Positions 18,201 through 26,463 of a stretch of 64,000 bases of DNA are shown in pieces. The position numbers and the translations under genes were made by a program. Position 1 is the stretch's first letter. Each line of letters opens with the position of its first letter. This DNA comes from Phycisphaerales bacterium (lineage in GTDB: Bacteria; Planctomycetota; Phycisphaerae; Phycisphaerales; UBA1924). The stretch is from assembly GCA_029260265.1 (NCBI GenBank), contig JAJDDO010000029.1:81203-145202 (forward strand), written 5' to 3'. The notes beneath the pieces are model-generated. The model searched no databases. It was given only the letters and a program-made list of their open reading frames with translations, and was not told the origin of the DNA.

Positions 18201-20927
18201 TCGGTGGTGTTCAACTATCGGGTTGCCTTGTTTGAGCAGAGTACGATGGAGCGGTACCTGGCTCAGTTTGTAGCCCTGCTCACTGCTGCGATCGGTCGGG
18301 CGGATGCGCGGGTATCGAGCCTCAGGATTCTTTCAAATGAGGAAGACCAAACATGGGACTCTGTTCGCAGAGGAAAGCAGGTTGAGGAGTTGCCGGGCGA
18401 GCATATTCTCGCGGCGGTTGACCGGACGGCACGCCGGTACCCGGATGCGGTTGCGGTGGCATCTGTTCTTGGTGAGCTGAGCTACGCGGAGATGGTTCGA
18501 TGGAGCCATGGTGCGTGCGAGCAGCTCCGATCGCTCGGCGTGAAGCCCGGGGATCGGGTTGCAATCGCAATCGAGGACCATCGCCTGATGGCGGCTGCGG
18601 TGCTTGGGGTGCTGAGAGCAGGTGCGATCTATGTGCCGATCGAGCTTGGTTGGCCAGCGGCTCGGATTGAGCAGGTGCTGGCGCTCTCGTCAGCAGGGTT
18701 TGTAATCAGTGAACAACAGAGTTGGGCGGGGGCCGCATCGGTTTCCCCTGATGATTGGTCTCTATTGGATGGAGCCGGTGAAGACGGCGCGGCGATATGC
18801 CCAAACGCCCCCGTGTACATGATCTTCACATCCGGTTCGACCGGTGTGCCCAAGGGCGTGGTGCAGACTCATCGAGGTGTGGTCGAGCACAACACGGTGT
18901 TCGCGGATTCGCTGGGGCTCAGATCCGATGATCGGGTCCTCATGCTCAGCTCGCCTGCGTTTGATGCCGCTCCAATGGATATGTATGCGGCATGGTTTGT
19001 TGGCGCGGCATGGTGCCCGTTTGATTTGCAACGGCACGATGACACAGAACTTGCCGAGTTTGTGAGCACGCAAGGCGTCAGTATTTTTCATTCTGCACCA
19101 TCGGTGCTTCGCTGGTTCGCGGGGTGTGAACCCGATTCCGGACTGCTCGAGTCCGTGCGAACAGTGGTTATGGGCGGCGAACCTGCCTTTGGGAATGACG
19201 CTCGATGGGTGCAGCAAACATTCCCGCAATGCAGGGTGCTAATCAATGGGCTGGGTATGACGGAGTCATCTGTTACGCTGCAGCATCACATCGATCTTCG
19301 AGGCCAAAGAACCGAAGCGAGTTCTGCTCTGCCGATCGGGCAGCCCACGAAGGGTGTACGCGTGCGACTCGTGGATAAAGACGGTGCGGAGACCGCGTTG
19401 TTTGGTGAGATCGAGATTGAGAGCTCTCGTATAGCGGCGGGGTATTGGGACGCAGAACGGCGCGAAGTCGTCGCAATAGGAGAAGCGACAGCAGATGGGC
19501 GTGTAGAGTTGCGAACGGGTGATCTGGCGGTCATGCGTGCCGACGGGATGCTTGTCCATCGCGGGCGTGTTGATCAGCAGGTACAGGTGCACGGCTGTCG
19601 CGTTGAGCCTGGTGAGGCTCAATCGGCGGTTGGATCGCTCGATGCGGTGCGTGAGGCTGCCGTGATCGCGGTAGAGGACGAAGCCGGCGGGCATAAACTT
19701 TGCGCATTTGTTGTGCTTGAGCAGGAGTGTACAGCAGATGTGAGTGAGTTGCGCTCTCAGCTTGGGCAACTTGTTCCAGGGTACATGGTTCCGGCAATGT
19801 GGGCGTTGGTCTCAGAGATCCCTCGGATTGCAGGCGGGAAAGTTGATGTTTCGCTGATGAGGCAGTTCATCGAGGAACAAAATAGCGCCGCCGAGGGCGA
19901 GCACGCCAAGCCGATTGGCGAGATTTCCCAAGGAATCGTGGAGGTGTATCAAGAGATATTGGGGACCGATCAAATTCATGGTGCATCCGATTTTTTCCTC
20001 ATGGGAGGCACATCACTTCGGGCGATCCGGGCGTTCGCCTTGCTCCGCGAGCGGTATGTAACTCGGCTGCCCGTTTCGGTGATGTTTCAGTCTCCAACAC
20101 CAAACGCCCTTGCAGCATTGATTGAGGCTGAGCGTTCTGACGAGCAAAGTGAAAATCTCTTTATCGTCATGAGGGAAGGCAAGGGCGATCGTACGGCGTA
20201 TTTGCTTCCCGGTGTTGGCGGGCACCCGCTCGGATTTGGTTCACTGCTCAAACAGTTCAGCGATGATCGACGGTACATCGGTGTTCAGCTGCCCGGTGTA
20301 GATGGATCGCGCAAGATGTTCGAGAATATGCATGACCTCGCGAGCCACATCATTGACCAGATGGACCTCAACGAGAAGGCGCGATCCCCAGACATCATTG
20401 GTTACAGCTTCGGTGGAGCGCTGGCGATGGAGATTGCCTACCAACTCCAAGAGAAGGGATATGCACCGGGGCAGGTTTTGCTGCTTGATTCGCATCTCAT
20501 GCGGGGGCTGCCGCGAAAGCTATTGCTGGGGAGGCTGATCGAGCATCTTCGTTCACTTGTTCGGACCGATGGCCAGGGCGGGCTCGGGTACCTCATCGAG
20601 AAGATCCGCGGTGCGAGCAATGGGAAAGGCGAGCAGCCCAACAGGCCGGTGTCCATGAACCCTGATATTGATTTGGTCACCAATCACAACCGCCGGATGG
20701 TCATGAATCATGTGCCCCGCGGCATCTACCGCGGACCGGTTGAGCTCATCCGTGCTAGTCAGCCGGAGTGGCTCCGGTTTCACCGGGACGATGGGGTGAA
20801 TGGGTGGGCAAAGTGGGCCGCGTCAAGCCAAATACGGGTGCATGATGTTGGAGGTAGGCATCTTGATCTGCTCGAGCCAGAGTCTGCTCAGTTGGTTGCT
20901 GATCAAGTTTTATCTAGCATTCGATGA
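15222..20927 (+). CDS. Two-module nonribosomal peptide synthetase (A-PCP-C-A-PCP-TE)
   Basis: A 1901-residue multienzyme. Adenylation domain 1 (about residues 15-500) has LYTSGSTGEPKG, NGYGPTEATV, YRTGD and NGKIDK. Carrier 1 has LGGHSLRAV near residue 548. The condensation domain (about 605-1040) has HHIISDAWS, an HHxxxD site whose usual Gly is Ala. Adenylation domain 2 (about 1060-1555) has IFTSGSTGVPKG and an unusual NGLGMTESSV. Carrier 2 has MGGTSLRAI near 1594. The thioesterase has GYSFGG near 1727 and GGRHLDLLEPE at the end. There is no starter condensation domain, so it should make and release a dipeptide or load it onto an acceptor. GTG 15222 is the outermost start. TTG 15237 (GGGGG 6 nt upstream) and ATG 15249 are alternatives. 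Such an enzyme inside a glycan locus is unusual, and I see no phosphopantetheinyl transferase. Confidence 0.93.
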   Translation: MRGIGLVDSMLNPMRVHEVFESIVAQYPEKTAVVCGGDRISYRDLNSRANQLAHHLLDLGLEREGFVALAMPKSCDLIVAMLGILKAGGAYVPLGENFPIAKLREIIHDAGCTIAVGQRGHLDELWTAHETLVLLDDASACEESNPVTHGDPRDLAYVLYTSGSTGEPKGVQVEHAGVVRLVVGQDYMPFDAETNHFFMGPISFDLSTLGIYGPVLNGSTMVIVADLIPDAAQLEELIRREDVRAGMVIFGLFASLIEARPKMFETMSTVVVGGEAVTASVMRRAMDAMPNTRFVNGYGPTEATVLSTTYQIESIGIDAPATIPIGKPLAGMTHVVVDSELMPVEQGELGELCMIGVGLARGYLNREELTREKFPTIDVGNDHRVRVYRTGDRVYELPSGDIVFDGRIDQQVKIRGFRIELGAIEAAIERLSAVHSAAVIAVGDGASAILVACVVGEYGDESSVLDALDGQLTEYMMPDRVMLMDSFEVTANGKIDKSALVERVSRELNTKQRSAYCSPHTSTEKTLCSLWEQLLGHERVGVDDSFIGLGGHSLRAVVLCSRVRDQLGVELPVSVVFSNPSVRQLGVWIDNAVSTGVAIETIEAVDRKGFLPTSYHQERLWMHDKIHPFDPSYNISMRLHFAGDLDEQAMQNAWRALHQRHEILRTRILGSEQVVLGMDEFEPAFRLEDAVGEQEMDAAQRREFSRVFDLESVPLARICVYKMRSGRAVLAITIHHIISDAWSCEILRRELEEFYAAEIQGREPILDKLSVQYADYAHWQRRRAETDEYKEKLGYWTEKLRDARSTDLPADSVRSSQIQNAGDRVQMDLPEKLVADIRRLACERSVTTNAVLLGAFNAWLHRLVGDKDVVIGMPIANREHSSLEGLIGFFMDTVPLRTPVADCDTFGDVVTHTAQELWESVDRCEVAFQHQIEAIGGHAEAGRNPVFEIFFNYIALQLRGAGGKYLSFDEQEIDNKTAKFDLTCYIFDDEKAMSVVFNYRVALFEQSTMERYLAQFVALLTAAIGRADARVSSLRILSNEEDQTWDSVRRGKQVEELPGEHILAAVDRTARRYPDAVAVASVLGELSYAEMVRWSHGACEQLRSLGVKPGDRVAIAIEDHRLMAAAVLGVLRAGAIYVPIELGWPAARIEQVLALSSAGFVISEQQSWAGAASVSPDDWSLLDGAGEDGAAICPNAPVYMIFTSGSTGVPKGVVQTHRGVVEHNTVFADSLGLRSDDRVLMLSSPAFDAAPMDMYAAWFVGAAWCPFDLQRHDDTELAEFVSTQGVSIFHSAPSVLRWFAGCEPDSGLLESVRTVVMGGEPAFGNDARWVQQTFPQCRVLINGLGMTESSVTLQHHIDLRGQRTEASSALPIGQPTKGVRVRLVDKDGAETALFGEIEIESSRIAAGYWDAERREVVAIGEATADGRVELRTGDLAVMRADGMLVHRGRVDQQVQVHGCRVEPGEAQSAVGSLDAVREAAVIAVEDEAGGHKLCAFVVLEQECTADVSELRSQLGQLVPGYMVPAMWALVSEIPRIAGGKVDVSLMRQFIEEQNSAAEGEHAKPIGEISQGIVEVYQEILGTDQIHGASDFFLMGGTSLRAIRAFALLRERYVTRLPVSVMFQSPTPNALAALIEAERSDEQSENLFIVMREGKGDRTAYLLPGVGGHPLGFGSLLKQFSDDRRYIGVQLPGVDGSRKMFENMHDLASHIIDQMDLNEKARSPDIIGYSFGGALAMEIAYQLQEKGYAPGQVLLLDSHLMRGLPRKLLLGRLIEHLRSLVRTDGQGGLGYLIEKIRGASNGKGEQPNRPVSMNPDIDLVTNHNRRMVMNHVPRGIYRGPVELIRASQPEWLRFHRDDGVNGWAKWAASSQIRVHDVGGRHLDLLEPESAQLVADQVLSSIR

Positions 20928-20975
20928 CTCTGAGGCGGTCTTGTTGAGATCTGCCCAGAATTGCTCCTTCATTCA

Positions 20976-21000
20976 TTGCAGAAAAACAATGAATCTGTTA
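20976..21000. promoter_or_regulatory. Putative operator upstream of preA (TTGCAGA-N11-TCTGTTA)
   Basis: A dyad 58 nt before the preA start with half-sites TTGCAGA and TCTGTTA separated by 11 nt. It overlaps a shorter perfect dyad (ATTCATTG / CAATGAAT, 20971-20994). A near-identical element with the same spacing lies upstream of mmsA at the far end of the pyrimidine cluster (28958-28982), which is the main reason to call it a shared regulator site. Confidence 0.5.
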
Positions 21001-21057
21001 CCATTCCTCTTTCCAGGATGCACAGGGGTGCGTCTCAGGTGAAAGTGTCAAGGAGTT

Positions 21058-22206
21058 GTGATGGCAGATCTCAGTGTCATGGTTGACGGTTTGAAGCTCC
21101 CGAATCCCTTCGTGATTGGTTCGGGGCCACCCGGAACCAACGCGAATGTGATCGGCAAAGCCTTTGACGAGAACTGGGGCGGGGTCATCTGTAAGACGGT
21201 CAGCCTCGATGCATCCAAGGTGGTCAATGTTGCCCCCCGTTATGCGAGGATGCGTGCTCAAGGATCGAAGGAAGTCATCGGGTGGCAGAATATCGAGCTG
21301 ATTTCCGACCGTTCATTTGAGACATGGGAAGATGAGTTCAAGAAGATCAAAGACAAGTACCCCGATCGCATCCTCATCGCATCCGTCATGGAAGAATGCA
21401 ACAAGGATGCATGGGTAGAGCTCATCGAGCGATGCCAGGACTGTGGTGTTGATGCATTTGAGTTGAACTTCTCGTGCCCGCATGGGATGCCCGAACGAAA
21501 AATGGGTGCAGCAATGGGGCAAGACCCTGAGTTGCTCGAAGAGGTCTGCGGCTGGGTTCACGGCGCGGCCAAGATCCCGGTGTGGGCCAAGATGACACCA
21601 AACATAACACACATCGTTGACCCCGCCCGAGCGTCGCTCCGAGGCGGAGCGACAGGCATCGCTGCAATCAACACGATACTGAGTGTTATGGGTGTCAATC
21701 TTGAGACACTACGCCCGGAGCCGACGGTTGAAGGCTATTCGGTGCCCGGCGGGTATTCATGCAAGGCTGTACGCCCGATTGCGTTGCGGATGGTGATGGA
21801 ACTAGCACAGATGATGTACGGCGATGGCACGAACAAAGGCGAGTTTGCAGACCGTTCACTGTCCGCAATTGGTGGGGTTGAGTCCGGTGATGACGCGGCT
21901 CAGTTTATTCTCCTCGGCGCTTCGACTGTTCAGGTCTGTACGGGCGTGATGATTCATGGGTACAAGCTCGCCGGGCGGATGTGCGAAGAGCTCAGCGCTT
22001 TTATGGACAAGCATGGATTTGAATCCATTGAAGAGTTCCGCGGACATTCTCTGAAGTACTTCACATCGCACGCGGATCTTGTTCAGCGCCAAGCCGAGGC
22101 GAAGGCCGAGAAGAAAGCGTCGCGAGCGGGGATGGTCACCAAAGACACGGCCTGGGAAGGGGACAAGTTTGTCGAGCAATCCAACAAACTTGTCTCAAAC
22201 GACTAG
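21058..22206 (+). CDS. preA: Dihydropyrimidine dehydrogenase subunit A (PreA-like), no Fe-S domain
   Basis: A 382-residue FMN TIM-barrel enzyme of the dihydroorotate/dihydropyrimidine dehydrogenase family that reduces uracil and thymine. FVIGSGPPGTNANVIGKAF opens the barrel. FELNFSCPHGMPERKMG (about residues 136-152) holds the catalytic cysteine in the NFSCPHGM signature specific to dihydropyrimidine dehydrogenases, and AINTILSVMGVN binds substrate or flavin. E. coli PreA is about 411 residues and ends in a two-cluster ferredoxin domain. Here the tail is a charged helix with no CxxCxxC. AGGAG lies 5 nt before the ATG. It is convergent with the rest of the pathway, and the partner PreT is not in the window. 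Confidence 0.88.
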   Translation: MMADLSVMVDGLKLPNPFVIGSGPPGTNANVIGKAFDENWGGVICKTVSLDASKVVNVAPRYARMRAQGSKEVIGWQNIELISDRSFETWEDEFKKIKDKYPDRILIASVMEECNKDAWVELIERCQDCGVDAFELNFSCPHGMPERKMGAAMGQDPELLEEVCGWVHGAAKIPVWAKMTPNITHIVDPARASLRGGATGIAAINTILSVMGVNLETLRPEPTVEGYSVPGGYSCKAVRPIALRMVMELAQMMYGDGTNKGEFADRSLSAIGGVESGDDAAQFILLGASTVQVCTGVMIHGYKLAGRMCEELSAFMDKHGFESIEEFRGHSLKYFTSHADLVQRQAEAKAEKKASRAGMVTKDTAWEGDKFVEQSNKLVSND

Positions 22207-22223
22207 CCTCAGCCGGATCCGTT

Positions 22224-23618
22224 TTAGTAGTGATTGGGCTCGCGTTTGAGGAGTTTTCCTCTGCCGACGGTACCAACAAACTCACCATCGCGGGCTTGGA
22301 TCTGACCTCGAACGGTGACGATGGATGCCCGCCCAGTGAGTTCAAAATCATCGAATGCGTTGTAATCAACCCGTGAGTAACTGGTGTCAACGCCGGGCGT
22401 GTGCTTGTGCTTTGGGTCATAGACCACAAGGTCTGCATCTGCACCGACGCGGATGGCGCCCTTGCGGGGGTAGAGCCCGAAAAGTTGCGCCGCCTTGGTG
22501 CTGCATGCTTTGACCATGGTGTTGAGGCTGATTTTACTCGTAAGCACGCCGAATGTGTGGATGAGGTCGATACGCTCTTGAACCGATGGGATGCCATTGG
22601 GGATTTTGGTGAAGGCGTCTTTGCCCATATCCTTTTGTCCGATGAAGTTGAACGGTGCGTGGTCGGTGCCAATGGTGGAGATCACGCCAGAGTTGAGAGC
22701 GCCCCAGAGTGTTTGCTGGTTCGATTTTTCTCGGAGGGGTGGTGACATGACATACTTTGCGCCATCAAAGCTCGGTTTTTGGGCGTAGGTTTCGTCGAGA
22801 GTTAGGTGCGGAGCGACCGCTTCGACCCAGATGTTAACGCCTCGGAGTTGAGCAGCGACGGCGGCCTGGACCGCGGCGGCGCACGAAGTATGTACCGCAT
22901 ACACATGAGCGCCGGTAAGTTCGGCGAACGCTGCGAGGTGATTCACCCCTTCTGCTTCGATGCAGACCGGGCGCGAGGGCTCGTGCCATTCTGGTCCGGT
23001 TTTCCCTTGAGCGAGAAGTTTGCTTTGCATCGCATCGATCGCGTCCGCATTTTCGCAGTGCGCGGTGGTGATGACACCGAGATCTTTGGCCATAGCGAGC
23101 AGGTCAAAGAGATCGGCATCGTTGAGGTTGAGTGCGCCCTTGTAGGCAAGGAAGACCTTGAACGAGGCGATTCCGTGCTCGTTGACGATTTGTGTAAGCT
23201 GCTGGCGGGCGAGTTCGTCGAATCGAACAACGGCCATATGGAAGGTGTAATCAACCGCCGACAACTGGGCGGCCATGTTGTTCCACTCGTGAAATGCAGT
23301 CATCGGCTCATCGTTCGGGCCTGGGCAGATCATTTCGATCAGCGTCGTTGTGCCGCCGGCGAGCGCAGCCTTGGACGCAGATTCATGATCGTCGATAGCG
23401 TTCGATCCCATGAATGGCAGATGGATATGAACATGCGGGTCGATGAATCCAGGAAAAACATACTTCCCTGATGCATCGATAACCTCGGTGTCCTTCGGCA
23501 AAGTTGACGCATCGATTGACGCTTCCACTTGTGTAATGCATTCATCTTGGCAGTAGATGTCCGCGTGGTAGTCATCTGTTGCGGTGATGATTCGCCCGTT
23601 CTTAATCAGCAGTGGCAT
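22224..23618 (-). CDS. hydA: Dihydropyrimidinase (D-hydantoinase)
   Basis: A 464-residue binuclear-metal amidohydrolase that opens dihydrouracil and dihydrothymine to N-carbamoyl-beta-amino acids. The metal ligands are visible in order: DPHVHIHLPF (about residues 60-69), the carbamylated lysine in FKVFLAYKGAL (about 155), the histidines in TTAHCEN and VHTSC, and the aspartate in GTDHAPF near 320. Length is typical. It is the last gene of a five-gene minus-strand operon, 9 nt after the aminotransferase, and is convergent with preA with 17 nt between stops. Confidence 0.92.
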   Translation of the reverse strand: MPLLIKNGRIITATDDYHADIYCQDECITQVEASIDASTLPKDTEVIDASGKYVFPGFIDPHVHIHLPFMGSNAIDDHESASKAALAGGTTTLIEMICPGPNDEPMTAFHEWNNMAAQLSAVDYTFHMAVVRFDELARQQLTQIVNEHGIASFKVFLAYKGALNLNDADLFDLLAMAKDLGVITTAHCENADAIDAMQSKLLAQGKTGPEWHEPSRPVCIEAEGVNHLAAFAELTGAHVYAVHTSCAAAVQAAVAAQLRGVNIWVEAVAPHLTLDETYAQKPSFDGAKYVMSPPLREKSNQQTLWGALNSGVISTIGTDHAPFNFIGQKDMGKDAFTKIPNGIPSVQERIDLIHTFGVLTSKISLNTMVKACSTKAAQLFGLYPRKGAIRVGADADLVVYDPKHKHTPGVDTSYSRVDYNAFDDFELTGRASIVTVRGQIQARDGEFVGTVGRGKLLKREPNHY

Positions 23619-23627
23619 GTTGAGTCC

Positions 23628-24989
23628 TTACTTCGCGGCTTCGGTAAACGCGATATCCAGCACCCGGATCATGAATTCTACATCTTCGCGTGTGATGCAC
23701 ATTGGGGGCTTGATCCTCAGTACATTTCCGTACAATCCACCCTTGCCGATCAGCAGGCCGAGATTCTTTGCACGCTCGAAAACATCTGCACACATCGCAG
23801 AAGCAGGGGCCTTGGTTATTCGGTCTTCAACGAGTTCGACACCGAGCATCAATCCCTTTCCTCGCACATCGCCGATGGCGTTGTGACGGGACTGGAGATC
23901 ACGGAGTCCGTCCATGAGGTAGCCGCCGATATCATGTGCTCGTTGCTGAATGTTCTCGTTGAGGATAATGTCGAGGGTTGCATCGCATTGGGCCATGGAA
24001 ACAGGATTTCCACCGAAGGTGTTGAAATGCAGTCTTTGGGCCATTGATTGGGCGATGTCGGCACGCGTAACAACCGCGCCGCACGGTGCTCCGTTGCCCA
24101 TTCCTTTGGCCATGGTGACGATGTCGGGCGTGACGCCTTGGTTTTCAAAGCCCCAGAACTTGGTGCCGGTGCGGCCGAAGCCGGTCTGGACTTCATCGGA
24201 GATGCACAGCCCGCCCGCGGCCCGTACAGACTTGTATACATGCTTCAAATACCCATCGGGGAGTTCGACAGTGCCCCCGACACCTTGTATCGGTTCGGCT
24301 ATAAATGCGGCGACCTGTCCGGTTGTTGAGAAGCGAATGACTTCGTCAACATCTGCAGCGTACTTTGCTCCGGCATCTGAATCATCGTAACCAAATGGAC
24401 CACGATACATGTCGGGGCATTTGGCATGGTGGACTCCGAAACCTTGTGGTACGGGTGATTTCCATGTATTTAGTGCAGTCAGGCCCATCGCGGATGGGGA
24501 CATGCCGTGGTAGGCGTTACGGAGAGCAAGAATGTCGTAGTTTCCTGTGAAGGCGCGGGCCATGAGAAGGGCGAGGTCATTGGATTCTGATCCGGAGTTG
24601 GTGAAGTAGCAGACCGAGAGTCCGGAGGCTTTGGGAAAAGTCGATGCGAGTTTCTTTGCGTACTGAGCAATGTTCGGATGGAGGTAGATCGTGGTGGTAT
24701 GCTGGAAGCGTTCGTTTTGTTCCCGGATGGCCTCGATGACCTTGGGGTGGCAATGCCCGACCGACACGGTCACAATTCCGGCGAACCCGTCGAGGTACCG
24801 CTTGCCGGTTTCATCGAAGAGGTACTGCATCGAGCCCTCCACGATCATCACTGGGTCTTTGTAATACATCAGGATCGCGGGGGAGAGGAACTCTTGGCGC
24901 ATCGCAAGGGTTTCATCGCGTGACGGACCCGTGTAGGGAGCCGGCGTGTGATCGTAGCTGGGAAGTGGGGGAGCGGTTTGGATGGTCAT
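23628..24989 (-). CDS. Class III aminotransferase (AGXT2-like, beta-alanine--pyruvate)
   Basis: A 453-residue PLP enzyme. FTNSGSESNDLALLMAR binds the cofactor phosphate, the ISDEVQTGFGRTG block contains the Asp contacting the PLP nitrogen, and MAKGMGNGAP carries the Schiff-base lysine. It resembles eukaryotic AGXT2, which transaminates beta-alanine and 3-aminoisobutyrate. That fits its place between beta-ureidopropionase and malonate-semialdehyde dehydrogenase in the pathway. ATG 24989 is preferred because AAGGA lies 7 nt upstream. A GTG at 25010 is in frame but lacks this. It would produce malonate or methylmalonate semialdehyde. Confidence 0.88.
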   Translation of the reverse strand: MTIQTAPPLPSYDHTPAPYTGPSRDETLAMRQEFLSPAILMYYKDPVMIVEGSMQYLFDETGKRYLDGFAGIVTVSVGHCHPKVIEAIREQNERFQHTTTIYLHPNIAQYAKKLASTFPKASGLSVCYFTNSGSESNDLALLMARAFTGNYDILALRNAYHGMSPSAMGLTALNTWKSPVPQGFGVHHAKCPDMYRGPFGYDDSDAGAKYAADVDEVIRFSTTGQVAAFIAEPIQGVGGTVELPDGYLKHVYKSVRAAGGLCISDEVQTGFGRTGTKFWGFENQGVTPDIVTMAKGMGNGAPCGAVVTRADIAQSMAQRLHFNTFGGNPVSMAQCDATLDIILNENIQQRAHDIGGYLMDGLRDLQSRHNAIGDVRGKGLMLGVELVEDRITKAPASAMCADVFERAKNLGLLIGKGGLYGNVLRIKPPMCITREDVEFMIRVLDIAFTEAAK

Positions 24990-25013
24990 GATCGTTTCCT
25001 TGACTAACACTGA

Positions 25014-26462
25014 TTAGGTTTGATTATGAGAGTCCGTTTTTGATTTCATCAATACCCAGTACAGCAGAACTGAAACGAGCACACCAACGAACCAGGCGTA
25101 GGTGTAGATTCGATCGAAGTAGCTTGGGAATATTGATTTGTGAGATGCGGCGTTGATGAAGCCGGGGATATTGGGGAGGATGGCGATGCCGAGCGTAATC
25201 ATTGCACGCCAGTTGATGCCCTTGTATGGCCCCTCAGCGTGATAGAGTTCGTCGGTGTCGATCTTGGTTTTGCGGATGATGAAGTAGTCACAGAGCATGA
25301 TCCCGACGATGGGGCCGAGCAAGGCAGAGTATCCGATCAGCCAGGTGAAGATGTAGGCGCTCATGTCCTCGACTAGCCGCCAAGGCATGATGAGCACGCC
25401 GATAGCACAGGTTGCCAAGGCTCCGATGCGGAAACTGATACGCTTCGGCGAGATGTTGGAGAATCCATTGGCTGGGGAAACCACATTGGCCGCAAGGTTG
25501 GTCGAGAGCGTTGCGATCAGCAAGGCAACCATCGAGATGACCACGACAGCAGGCGATCCCATCTCTTTCACGAGTACAACCGGATCCCAAATAGCTTTTC
25601 CAAAGATGACCAGGGACGCGCCGGTCACAATCACACTAATGAAACAGAACAAGGTCATTGTCGGGGGTAAGCCGAGCAACTGCCCGGTGATCTGGCTTTT
25701 CTGAGACTTGCTGTATCGGGTGAAGTCCGGAATGTTGAGGCTCAGCGTTGCCCAGAACCCAACCATGGCGGTGAGTTGGGGAAAAAAGACCTTCCAGAAT
25801 CCTGAGCCTTCAGCAAAGTTTGTTTTGGAACTAAACAAGTCTCGTGGGTGTTCAACTTTGAGCAGCGCCCAGATGAGCAACGAGATACCGGAGAGAACGA
25901 GGAACGGGGCCGCCCATGATTCAAGGACCTTAATGGATTCGATTCCTCGGATGATGATGAGGACATGCACCAGCCAGAACGCTGCAAAGCTGCAGAACTG
26001 GATCCCGGTGATTCCAAGGATTGGAAGCGTATGCGTGTCCTTCACCGGGTCGAACAACCCGAGCACGCCAAAGATCGCGTACAACGCGGCCCCGCCGATC
26101 CAGCATTGGATACCGAACCAGCCGCACGCGACCAGCGAGCGTGCTACGGACGGCACATGAGCTCCGTTGATCCCAAAGCTCGCGCGGGCGAGCACGGGAA
26201 AGGGCACGCCGAGTTTGGTACCCGCGTGTCCATTGAGGATCATCGGGATCAGCACGACCAGATTGCCCGCCAGTACGGTCAATGTTGCCTGCCACCAGTT
26301 CATCCCAAGATCAATCATCCCGCCTGCAAGCATGTAGGTGGGGATGCACACGACCATTCCAACCCAGAGCGCGGAGATATTCCACGCGCTCCAGGTTCGC
26401 TCGTCGGCGGTCACCGGCGCCAGGTCGGCGTTGGTCAACGGGTTGGATGAGTTGCTTTCCAA
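25014..26462 (-). CDS. NCS1 family nucleobase permease (uracil/allantoin/hydantoin type)
   Basis: A 482-residue inner-membrane transporter with about twelve helices. TWSAWNISALWVGMVVCIPTY at the N-terminus is the hallmark of NCS1 nucleobase:cation symporters such as Mhp1 and PucI, followed by GVPFPVLARASFGINGAHVPS in the substrate-binding region. Embedded in the pyrimidine operon, it probably imports uracil, thymine or dihydropyrimidines. Specificity inside NCS1 cannot be read reliably. It follows beta-ureidopropionase with a 1-nt gap and precedes the aminotransferase by about 25 nt. Confidence 0.88.
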   Translation of the reverse strand: MESNSSNPLTNADLAPVTADERTWSAWNISALWVGMVVCIPTYMLAGGMIDLGMNWWQATLTVLAGNLVVLIPMILNGHAGTKLGVPFPVLARASFGINGAHVPSVARSLVACGWFGIQCWIGGAALYAIFGVLGLFDPVKDTHTLPILGITGIQFCSFAAFWLVHVLIIIRGIESIKVLESWAAPFLVLSGISLLIWALLKVEHPRDLFSSKTNFAEGSGFWKVFFPQLTAMVGFWATLSLNIPDFTRYSKSQKSQITGQLLGLPPTMTLFCFISVIVTGASLVIFGKAIWDPVVLVKEMGSPAVVVISMVALLIATLSTNLAANVVSPANGFSNISPKRISFRIGALATCAIGVLIMPWRLVEDMSAYIFTWLIGYSALLGPIVGIMLCDYFIIRKTKIDTDELYHAEGPYKGINWRAMITLGIAILPNIPGFINAASHKSIFPSYFDRIYTYAWFVGVLVSVLLYWVLMKSKTDSHNQT

Positions 26463-26463
26463 A

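Noticed and set aside
15222..20927. Reading the NRPS as part of a stand-alone antibiotic or siderophore cluster
   Set aside because: No transporter, tailoring enzyme, MbtH-like protein or phosphopantetheinyl transferase is adjacent; all upstream genes within 15 kb are glycan genes and the next gene downstream belongs to pyrimidine breakdown.
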